Source: Enterococcus_C asini_A (GTDB taxonomy: Bacteria; Bacillota; Bacilli; Lactobacillales; Enterococcaceae). From it: a stretch of DNA of 64,000 bases. Positions 57,249-64,000 of the stretch are shown here, piece after piece. The notes below the pieces were generated by a model. The model did not search any database and was not told the origin of the DNA. It worked only from the letters and a program-made list of their open reading frames with translations. The number at the start of each line of letters is the position of its first letter. Positions within the stretch are counted from its first letter, which is position 1. The stretch lies in the NCBI RefSeq assembly GCF_031928785.1, contig NZ_JARQAL010000002.1; one strand, 5' to 3'. A program made the position numbers and the translations under genes.

Positions 57249-60200
57249 ATGATGTTGCGACACTTTCGATTAAGCAAAGTGTCAATGGGAATTACGATGG
57301 TATTGGTGCTGCTTTCAGGAATACTTGTCGGTAGTTTTTTACCAATGATACAAGCGAATGCAGAAAGTACATCACCTGTGATTGTTGGCAAGAATCTTCA
57401 GTTAACATTTTCGGCAACAAATTCACAACAGCAAACGGATTGGCAAATTCAATTTCAAGCCAACCCACAACTGACAGCTACTCGCTTTAAATTAGAAGCA
57501 GATAACCAAGCTGTCACCAAAATCCAGCAGGCCAATCAAGAGATTCCCGCTGACAAAGACGGTTACTTCGAATTAACGAAGGACCAGCTGCAAAATACAA
57601 ATTTCACCGCAGCAAAAAATCAAGATGTAAAGGTAACTCTAGCCACAAAAAATGAAACAGAAACAGCCTTCTTCCCAGAAGGCAACGGCACTTTCACCAT
57701 CTCTGCTAGCACAGCAGGAGCGGTGGATGAGAGTTTGGAAGAGACAGTTGAGCCACCGACTAAAGAATCCACTGTAGAAACAAGTAGTTCTACAGTGGAA
57801 AGTAGCAGTCAGACAGTTGAAGATGCCGATACTTCAAATGAGGCTAGCAATTCTACTGAAACGAATCAACTCGGGAAAACTTTACAAGCTCCCTCGCTAA
57901 AATCAGCAAGTTTGGGCATTGGTGCAACTTCAATACCAAAAGGAGCAATTAAATTAAGCGGACTTTTTTCAACCGTTTCTAAAAACCGTGGTGGGACGGT
58001 TGGACAAATCATCACCCCTCATGATACCCCAACTGAAAATAACGGTATGCCTTATGATGAAATTCAATTATCTGGGAAGCAAGTTGCTATTGGCGTCTGG
58101 TCAAAAGAAGATTATCGGCTTGATTTTTCGAAAAGCTTTAAGGGAAGAACTTATGTGAATTTCGGAGAGAACGATGGAAAGACTGCGGATGGTTTTGCTT
58201 TTGTCATGCAAAATGAAGTACCAGTTAAAGATCCAAATGGAAATATCAGTGCTGGGAAAGACCAGTCCCTAACCACTGCTAATGCAAAAACGGATGGACA
58301 AAATTTAGGTGTTTATGGAGGTACCGAGTCATATATAGCATGGACGGTAAAACATTATCCCGATCAATTTGCAATAAAGAATTCAATTGCAGTTGAGTTT
58401 GATTTATATCCCAATGTTAGTGGCGATGCAGTCTATGACAAATATCAATCAGCCGATAAAGCACATATGGCATGGAGCTTACCTGGAAATCGAAAATTAG
58501 GTTATAAACCGGTAAATAGTGATTGGTTCACTGGGATTTTAAATAACAATTCGTCCGCAACCATTGTCCACAATAACCCAATCGCTTTAGCTCAAACTGA
58601 TGTAGGGGAGATTCGTAACGGTTCTTGGTATGAATTTCACTATAATTTTGATAAAGATGCTTCTGATGACAAAAAGTTTTCTTATTATTTGACAAATCCT
58701 ACTACGGGTGTTCCTACCAGTGTGACTTATATACCATGGACAACCATTTCATCAGAGCTTAATCTAGCCGGGAATGGAAATAAAGCATATTGGGGATTTA
58801 CCAGTGCTAATGGTGAATCAACAGGTTCAGTTAAATTTGTTTTCACGCAAATGCCTGTAGATCTTGGTGCGACGGTTACGAATGATGTTGTTGCAAGCAA
58901 TACTTCAATTATTGATGAAAGTGATGCTACAGAATATGATTCAAAATTACCAGCTGCAAAATACGGCCAAGAAGTTACATTGAAATCAACTTTTGAACGA
59001 CAAATTAAAGATTCTTCAACTAAAGTAACCACAGACTTTCCGGTTACTGTTAGTAAATGGGAATCATGGTTAGACCCAACTGTCTATGATTTATCTAAAG
59101 GAATAAAAAATTTGAAGCTTAACGGTGCAACATATTCTGATGTTAAAGTAGACACTAAGTCTACCGGGAATATCATTATTACTTTTACTTCTCCACCAAG
59201 TGTTGCTAGTGGTGGAACAGCTGTCTTTGAATTTACTGCAACATTAAAAGATAAAGGAAATACTGTAAAAACTCACTTCGAAAGTCAGATTACTGCCAGT
59301 GGAAATACTGACGGAGACTTACGAACTTTCTCTGGTGAAGCCGTTCCTTACTGGGTAAAAGAAATCCCTAAAGTTACTGTTATTTTCCAAGATACAATGG
59401 GACATGAAATCAAACGACAGTCAGGAGTTAATATTCCAGATGGGACCAGTGTGAATATTAGTAATGAGATTAATACTTTGTTTACTGCGTTAGGTTTGGA
59501 TAAATATACTGCCTTAGGTGCAAATGACACAAATAATGTAAAAAACTCTTATGGTGGGTATAAGCTTAAAAATCCTTCACTCTATGAAAGCTTTGATTCT
59601 ACTAAACGTGATACAGATTATAATAGTGGTTACATTTATGACTATAACAGTAGTGGACAATTAGAGATGCGAGTGACGTTGCTTTCACCGGTTTCGTATA
59701 CCATTACTATGGACGCTTCTAATTCAGGAAACAGTATTGCAGATATTATTGGTTGGGGAGATCGAATTGGTTTCCAAACTGGTAATGTCGCTGGCAAGGG
59801 CGGTGTTCAATATGCTAACTTTGCTAATACCGAAAATAGGATTACTGGTGAAAAGGCTATTTTAACTGTGAGCCAGTATGGCAATAACATCACTGTTTAC
59901 GGCATGGAAGGAGATCAGTTCGACATTCGGAAATGGGAATTCAAATATCCGATTATGAATGTAACGACTGAAACACCTAATGGTACTCATGTAATTGGGA
60001 AAATTCGTGAGGACTCTGCTTTGACCTTAAGAACTTGGAACTATGGAACCAATACGGCAAAAGTTACAGAGGTAGACCAGCAGCTGGGTATTTCTGGAGA
60101 ATTATCGCCAAAATTCATGTGGTACAAAGATAATAGTGGGATTAGTCACTCGTTAATTGTTTCTCCCCAAACGACTGATCTTAATAATGATGGAAAAGTA

Positions 60201-60998
60201 GATGTAATAGATTCTTATCGGTGGCTAGGTGTTGCCCCAGGATGGACATTAAACCTCGATGGTCCCAAAAAACTACAATTCAAACTACATTTGCCAGATG
60301 GAAGTCAAAAAGACTCTGAAAATAGTGTTGGGGCTTATCCAGTTCATAAAATGCCAACTGCAGGGACAGTCCCAAATCCATTACCAGAATATCCGGCTTA
60401 CCAACAGTTATATGGAATTGTTGGTTCAGAGACTTCAATTGATGCCCTGATGACAGAGTACAAAGATCAGCTTCATCAAGATTACCCTGCTAGTACCTTT
60501 AAGCTTCGTCAAGATAGTATAGAAACAGTAAAAGCTAATCAATCTTTTTCAGATAAAGCATGGGATTTGTTACATCTGTACTTTATTTCCAATACTTTAT
60601 CTCTAAAAGGTCAATTTGTAGATAGTAGCGGGAATAAGATTGAAGGTGAATTTCCAGTTCAGACCAATGCAGATGGTACTGTGGAGTTTGCTCATAAGGA
60701 AGATTCAACGACAGTTATCGTACCATTTGATACAAAAACAGATGAAAATGTGAATCTACAAAAGTTGTTGAAGAACTCCGGTAAAAATATTCCTGCTGGC
60801 TATATCCTAGCTCCCGATGCATCTTTTGAATATCAGTTAGCAGAAAATCCTGATGCAATTCGTATCAAATTGATTAAAGTTGATGTGCCGAATACGGGAA
60901 TTAAGAATTCAAGTCAGAATATGACTATCATACTAGTGGTTATGAGCTCCGTTGTAAGTGTTGGTTTCTATCTTTATAAACGACGTCAAAACATATAA
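57249..60998 (+). CDS. large surface adhesin with L-type lectin domain, VPNTG sorting signal; probable pilus tip
   Basis: A 1249-residue wall protein. Signal peptide about 1-38 (ending IQANA); a domain at about 40-160 similar to the N-terminal domain of the adhesin at 4963 (TDWQIQFQANPQLTATRFKLE); a Ser/Thr/Glu linker about 160-225; an L-type lectin domain about 230-540 with DGFAFVMQNE and SIAVEFDLYPN, typical of carbohydrate-binding legume-like lectins; beta-rich repeats about 545-900; a dockerin/EF-hand-like loop DLNNDGKVDVID near residue 980; and a MucBP-like repeat about 1110-1200. The end is VPNTG, a membrane helix and KRRQNI. It heads the FCT-like operon, the place of Cpa in S. pyogenes. 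Glycan target unknown. Confidence 0.85.
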   Translation: MMLRHFRLSKVSMGITMVLVLLSGILVGSFLPMIQANAESTSPVIVGKNLQLTFSATNSQQQTDWQIQFQANPQLTATRFKLEADNQAVTKIQQANQEIPADKDGYFELTKDQLQNTNFTAAKNQDVKVTLATKNETETAFFPEGNGTFTISASTAGAVDESLEETVEPPTKESTVETSSSTVESSSQTVEDADTSNEASNSTETNQLGKTLQAPSLKSASLGIGATSIPKGAIKLSGLFSTVSKNRGGTVGQIITPHDTPTENNGMPYDEIQLSGKQVAIGVWSKEDYRLDFSKSFKGRTYVNFGENDGKTADGFAFVMQNEVPVKDPNGNISAGKDQSLTTANAKTDGQNLGVYGGTESYIAWTVKHYPDQFAIKNSIAVEFDLYPNVSGDAVYDKYQSADKAHMAWSLPGNRKLGYKPVNSDWFTGILNNNSSATIVHNNPIALAQTDVGEIRNGSWYEFHYNFDKDASDDKKFSYYLTNPTTGVPTSVTYIPWTTISSELNLAGNGNKAYWGFTSANGESTGSVKFVFTQMPVDLGATVTNDVVASNTSIIDESDATEYDSKLPAAKYGQEVTLKSTFERQIKDSSTKVTTDFPVTVSKWESWLDPTVYDLSKGIKNLKLNGATYSDVKVDTKSTGNIIITFTSPPSVASGGTAVFEFTATLKDKGNTVKTHFESQITASGNTDGDLRTFSGEAVPYWVKEIPKVTVIFQDTMGHEIKRQSGVNIPDGTSVNISNEINTLFTALGLDKYTALGANDTNNVKNSYGGYKLKNPSLYESFDSTKRDTDYNSGYIYDYNSSGQLEMRVTLLSPVSYTITMDASNSGNSIADIIGWGDRIGFQTGNVAGKGGVQYANFANTENRITGEKAILTVSQYGNNITVYGMEGDQFDIRKWEFKYPIMNVTTETPNGTHVIGKIREDSALTLRTWNYGTNTAKVTEVDQQLGISGELSPKFMWYKDNSGISHSLIVSPQTTDLNNDGKVDVIDSYRWLGVAPGWTLNLDGPKKLQFKLHLPDGSQKDSENSVGAYPVHKMPTAGTVPNPLPEYPAYQQLYGIVGSETSIDALMTEYKDQLHQDYPASTFKLRQDSIETVKANQSFSDKAWDLLHLYFISNTLSLKGQFVDSSGNKIEGEFPVQTNADGTVEFAHKEDSTTVIVPFDTKTDENVNLQKLLKNSGKNIPAGYILAPDASFEYQLAENPDAIRIKLIKVDVPNTGIKNSSQNMTIILVVMSSVVSVGFYLYKRRQNI

Positions 60999-61023
60999 AA
61001 CAGTTCGAGAAAGGGTGTTTTTA

Positions 61024-61569
61024 GTGGAAGAAAACAAGCAAAAAAGAATAAAAAAAACTAAAAGCGCTCGTTCTTTGACTGAAGATATTTTAAATCTGAT
61101 TTTAAAGTTGTGTTTGATTGTTATTGCTTTTTGGTTGTTGTTTCAGTTCGTGTTTGGTTTAAAAAAAGTTGATGAACTTGGGATGTCTCCCAACATTAAA
61201 CCGGAAGATATTATGATGTACTATCGTTTGGATAAAGATTACAGCATTTTGGATCCGGTAGTTATTAAAGTCAATGATGAAATTCAAGTTCGTCGGGTAG
61301 TAGCCAAAGCTGGTGACACTGTAGAAGTCACTGAACAGGGCCTTCTGGTAAATGGTTCTTTACAAACCGGCTTGGAGAAAGATTTTGTCACTGGTGAGAC
61401 TCTGCCTTTTAAAGAGGGAGTTACCTACCCATTGACGTTAAAAAAAGGAGAATTGTTCGTGATGGCGGACAATCGAGAAAAAGCGATTGATTCAAGAATG
61501 TATGGACCAATCAAAGAAGAGGACACATTAGGGAAAATAATGTGGGATCTTCGCAGACGAAATTTATGA
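61024..61569 (+). CDS. SipA/LepA-like signal peptidase homologue lacking catalytic residues (pilus chaperone)
   Basis: A 181-residue type I signal peptidase fold with one N-terminal membrane helix (about 22-46). The box containing the catalytic Ser reads DELGMSPNI instead of GDSMxPT, so Ser is replaced by Gly53; the general-base Lys in the KRVxGxPGD box is Arg90 (VRRVVAKAGDTVEV). FVMADNREKAIDSR is otherwise canonical. This parallels SipA of Streptococcus pyogenes FCT loci, which lacks both residues and is needed for pilus polymerisation rather than proteolysis. I start at GTG 61024, 8 bases after AGAAAGGG; an upstream in-frame reading from 60958 runs inside the adhesin gene. It lies between adhesin and pilin genes as in FCT loci. 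Confidence 0.88.
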   Translation: MEENKQKRIKKTKSARSLTEDILNLILKLCLIVIAFWLLFQFVFGLKKVDELGMSPNIKPEDIMMYYRLDKDYSILDPVVIKVNDEIQVRRVVAKAGDTVEVTEQGLLVNGSLQTGLEKDFVTGETLPFKEGVTYPLTLKKGELFVMADNREKAIDSRMYGPIKEEDTLGKIMWDLRRRNL

Positions 61570-61581
61570 GTTATTAGGAAA

Positions 61582-61627
61582 AAACTGGTCAAACAGAAAG
61601 AATGGTTATCTTTCCCAAATATCAGTT
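61582..61627 (+). other. two-part hairpin between sipA-like and pilin genes
   Basis: AACTG..GAAAG-loop-CTTTC..CAGTT forms a compound stem in the 100-base gap. It has no T-run, so it looks more like a processing or stabilising hairpin that could raise the pilin share of the mRNA. Confidence 0.3.
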
Positions 61628-61669
61628 ACTTTCATAAATAATTAAAGTAAAAGAAAAGAGGAGAATATC

Positions 61670-62860
61670 ATGAAAAAATCATGGATGAAAAAAATTGCCT
61701 TTACTGCTGGTGCATTAGCATTATCTCTTGGCGTTGTAGGTTTGAAAGCAAATGCAGCAGAAACAGGGTCAACGACGGAACCTACGAGTGGTGTATATAT
61801 TACCAAAACATTAATTACACCAGATACGGATGTAGCAGATATTCCGACGATGACTTTCCAATTTGCTGCTCACGATGGCAAGTACTATCCTTTTACTAGT
61901 GAAGGAAAACAAAATGCAACAGCTGACTCGACCGTTACTGTGCCAGGGATTCCTGGAAAAAGTATCAGTTTTACTCATGATGAAATGGCTACTGATTCAA
62001 CATCAACAGATGGTACAGCAACATTGACCAAATTTAGTTCTGATTTACTAGCAGGTGTAAAATATACACAAGTCGGCGTTTATGAGTATGTAATAAGTGA
62101 AAATGATGCAGTTGATGAAGAAGCTGATCTTCCTGAGGGGGGAACAGTTACTTATGATAGTACAACTTATACTTTACGAGTTTGGGTAACAAATGATGGC
62201 AATGGCAGTTTTATTGTTACTCCTACATTGGTAGATTCAGAGGGGAATAAACTGGGAGAAGGTGTGAATGGTTTTACTTTCACAAATAAATATTCAGTTG
62301 AAAACACTAATATAGTTGACCCAACAGACCCTACTAATCCAGATACTGGTGCAGACTTTTGGGTGAAAAAATTAGTTGCTGGTGATGCAGCTGATATTAA
62401 CAAAGATTTTACTTACACAATGACTATCCCAGAAAATGAATTGACTAAAGATAAAACCTATACTTTAATGTTTACAAATCCGGTAGCAACAGAAGTGACT
62501 GTAGAACCAGGAACTCCAGTAACATATACTTTGAAACACAATCAAATTGCTTATATCAAATCTATCACGCCTGGAGCACAAGTAACCGTAGCTGAAACTG
62601 ACGATGCAGATTATGATGAAGCAAATAAAGCAATCTTCAATGGTAACGAAAAACTGACAACCGATGCAGATTATGAACCTTTAAAAGCAACTGGTACATT
62701 GGGTTCTGCTGCAAACAATGTAACTTATACCAATACTCACAAAGGTGCGGAAGTAACACCAACTGGTATTCTTATGAACAACTTACCATATGTTGCATTA
62801 ATCGTAATCGGTGGTTTAGGTCTTGGTTTCTATGTAATGAATAAACGTCGTAATGCATAA
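61670..62860 (+). CDS. FctA-like major pilin, TPTG sorting signal
   Basis: A 396-residue pilin. Signal peptide about 1-29 (ANAAE). Two FctA/Spy0128-type beta domains: about 35-225, with MTFQFAAHDGKYYPF, VGVYEYVISEND, TTYTLRVWVTNDG and FTFTNKY, and about 230-360 with WVKKLVAGDAADINKDFTYTM. These patterns are those of streptococcal pilins that carry internal Lys-Asn isopeptide bonds. The sorting signal reads EVTPTGI followed by a hydrophobic helix and NKRRNA, close to EVPTG of FctA. It would be the shaft subunit polymerised by the class B-type sortase encoded next. AGAGGAG precedes the start. Confidence 0.9.
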   Translation: MKKSWMKKIAFTAGALALSLGVVGLKANAAETGSTTEPTSGVYITKTLITPDTDVADIPTMTFQFAAHDGKYYPFTSEGKQNATADSTVTVPGIPGKSISFTHDEMATDSTSTDGTATLTKFSSDLLAGVKYTQVGVYEYVISENDAVDEEADLPEGGTVTYDSTTYTLRVWVTNDGNGSFIVTPTLVDSEGNKLGEGVNGFTFTNKYSVENTNIVDPTDPTNPDTGADFWVKKLVAGDAADINKDFTYTMTIPENELTKDKTYTLMFTNPVATEVTVEPGTPVTYTLKHNQIAYIKSITPGAQVTVAETDDADYDEANKAIFNGNEKLTTDADYEPLKATGTLGSAANNVTYTNTHKGAEVTPTGILMNNLPYVALIVIGGLGLGFYVMNKRRNA

Positions 62861-62900
62861 GAGATTTCCTAGCAAGTGATTAGAAAAGAGGTGTCCCCCC

Positions 62901-63857
62901 ATGAAACAGTCTACGAAAAGTCCTTTGTGCCAATTAGCTAAAAAGGGAATTTCTTTTGTGGATAAGTTGGTTAACTTGGGGGTGGCGCTTCTTTTATTGT
63001 TAATGGTGAGTTATGGAACCTATAGTATTTATGATTCGCGACAAGCGCTAAATGCCGCTCAAGAAACCCAATATCAAACGTATAAACCAGAAACTAAAGA
63101 TACAACTTCCTTCCAAGAATTAGTGAATGTAAATCCAGATGTGCTGGGTTGGCTAAATGTTTATGGTACTCATATTGATTATCCCTTGTTACAAGGAGAA
63201 AGTAATGAAACTTATCTAAATACTGATCCTCTTGGTAAATATCAATTATCAGGATCAATTTTTTTAGATTATCGTAATAATAAGAATTTTACGGATTTTA
63301 ATACGATTATTTATGGTCATCATATGGCAAAGTCTGCGATGTTTGGCGATCTAGATAAGTTTAATAAAGAAACCTTTTTTGATAATCACAAATATGGCAA
63401 CCTTTACTTTGATGGAAGTAATCATGGTGTCGAATTTTTTGCTTTTATTAATGCAGATGCTTTTGATTCGACAATATACCAAGCACCAGCTACGGATAAT
63501 CAAGATTACTTAAATCATCTCAAAGAGCAAGCCAAGTACTATCGAGACATTTCTGTAAGCAGTAAAGATCGAATCGTAGTATTAAGTACCTGTACATCAG
63601 ACTATACCAATGGTCGTCATGTGTTGGTAGGTCGCATTACAGATCAGGAAATTCCGATACCAGAGGAGTTGAAGTCTGAAGTTCGACGTGCAAATAGTAA
63701 TTTTTCTACTAAAGTAGCAGACCTTATTGGTACATTGACCTACACTTCTATGAGAAGAATTATCCTATTTGTAGTAGGATTCATTTTATTGTTCATCTGG
63801 TATTTGTTACTTGTAGTAAAAAGAAAAAAACAAGAAGAGAGGGCTGATCGTGATTAA
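62901..63857 (+). CDS. class B-type pilus sortase (SrtC of FCT loci)
   Basis: A 318-residue sortase with an N-terminal helix (about 24-46) and a second C-terminal helix (about 285-308), the double anchor seen in pilus sortases. The catalytic domain is class B-like: SGSIFLDYRNNKNFTDFNTI, His in IIYGHHMAKSAMFGDLDKF, Cys in VVLSTCTSDYTNGR and Arg in RHVLVGR. This matches the class B polymerase next to fctA in S. pyogenes rather than the class C enzymes of Ebp-type loci. It should join pilins through their TPTG/VPNTG motifs. Its last codons overlap the next start by 8 bases. Confidence 0.92.
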   Translation: MKQSTKSPLCQLAKKGISFVDKLVNLGVALLLLLMVSYGTYSIYDSRQALNAAQETQYQTYKPETKDTTSFQELVNVNPDVLGWLNVYGTHIDYPLLQGESNETYLNTDPLGKYQLSGSIFLDYRNNKNFTDFNTIIYGHHMAKSAMFGDLDKFNKETFFDNHKYGNLYFDGSNHGVEFFAFINADAFDSTIYQAPATDNQDYLNHLKEQAKYYRDISVSSKDRIVVLSTCTSDYTNGRHVLVGRITDQEIPIPEELKSEVRRANSNFSTKVADLIGTLTYTSMRRIILFVVGFILLFIWYLLLVVKRKKQEERADRD

Positions 63858-64000
63858 AAGAATTTTTGTAAGTCTCACTTGGCTAGTTTTCTTTCTTGGG
63901 GTATCAGGAATATTTACAACAAATGTACAGGCGGCTAGCAACGAAGCAAAGGTTGAAATAGCTGTTCAACAAGATATTTCTGATAAAAATTTACAATATC
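63850..64000 (+). CDS. secreted protein, probable FctB-like basal pilin (3' cut by window edge)
   Basis: Starts at GTG 63850 (AGAGAGGG upstream) and overlaps the sortase gene by 8 bases. The 50 visible codons give a signal peptide (IKRIFVSLTWLVFFLGVSG, cleavage near VQAAS) and the start of a mature domain. Position after the sortase matches fctB, the basal pilin in S. pyogenes FCT loci. Only the N terminus is available, so the assignment rests on context. Confidence 0.6.
   Translation, partial: MIKRIFVSLTWLVFFLGVSGIFTTNVQAASNEAKVEIAVQQDISDKNLQY

Noticed and set aside
60958..61023. Longer start for the SipA-like protein
   Set aside because: It lies inside the adhesin gene in another frame; GTG 61024 has the better ribosome site and the expected length.
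1..64000. CRISPR arrays, tRNA/rRNA genes, insertion sequences and prophage genes
   Set aside because: No regularly spaced repeats, tRNA-like cloverleafs, transposases, integrases or phage structural genes were recognised on either strand by eye.

Overview
The window is chromosomal DNA from a low-GC Gram-positive coccus, most likely an Enterococcus or a close relative. The evidence is an IreB/RuvX/DUF1292 operon, an Lsa-type ABC-F protein, Ebp-like and FCT-like LPxTG pilus genes, a WxL surface-protein locus, CtsR control of clpP and many PTS systems. I had no database, so the species is not assigned. Housekeeping genes (clpP, rimM-trmD, rplS, asnB, ireB-ruvX, phoPR, ylxM-ffh) alternate with accessory blocks.

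Layout. 0-4.5 kb: end of an ABC exporter, an MFS exporter, a gamma-type carbonic anhydrase-like protein, clpP with a CtsR operator, a small membrane protein and a lipoprotein. 4.9-11.6 kb: three-gene LPxTG pilus operon (adhesin, minor pilin, major pilin) with no sortase next to it. 11.7-15.3 kb: a decayed WxL locus; the DUF916 gene carries an in-frame ochre codon and the WxL gene has lost its signal peptide. 15.4-17.8 kb: rimM-trmD, a GNAT and rplS with a structured leader. 18.0-23.4 kb: PRD regulator, cellobiose-type EIIC, SIS-domain protein and GH4 glycosidase. 23.7-30.2 kb: EIICB, RpiR regulator, GH13_18 phosphorylase, glycerate kinase, HAD phosphatase and EIIA, which together suggest glucosylglycerate use. 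30.5-37.8 kb: asnB, then a TetR-controlled heterodimeric ABC exporter whose first subunit has a very large extracytoplasmic coiled-coil insertion. 38.1-41.1 kb: ireB-ruvX-yrzB and a membrane-anchored arylsulfotransferase-like protein. 41.2-48.3 kb: LicT antiterminator, EIIBC, ChbG-like deacetylase, GH65 enzyme and EIIA, with three RAT elements and a TreR-like operator. 48.4-53.8 kb: phoPR, DUF523, ylxM-ffh and DUF3923. 53.8-56.1 kb: an Lsa-type ABC-F gene behind an attenuator with an upstream ORF, then a GNAT broken by an ochre codon. 56.3-64 kb: a Cys-rich AP2-domain protein, then an FCT-like pilus operon (L-type-lectin tip protein, catalytically dead SipA-like signal peptidase homologue, FctA-like pilin, class B-type sortase and the start of an FctB-like gene cut by the window edge).

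How the parts fit. The two pilus systems use different sorting signals (LPSTG/FPKTG against VPNTG/TPTG), and only the second brings a sortase and the SipA chaperone. The two glucose-family permeases (EIICB at 23.7 kb, EIIBC at 42-43 kb) lack a fused EIIA, and each locus encodes a separate one-domain EIIA; these EIIAs are close paralogues. The cellobiose-type EIIC at 19.8 kb has no local EIIA or EIIB. The strongest candidates for something undescribed are the PTS-fed glucosylglycerate phosphorylase pathway, the lectin-tipped FCT-like pilus with its AP2-protein neighbour sharing a promoter element, and the ABC-F attenuator.
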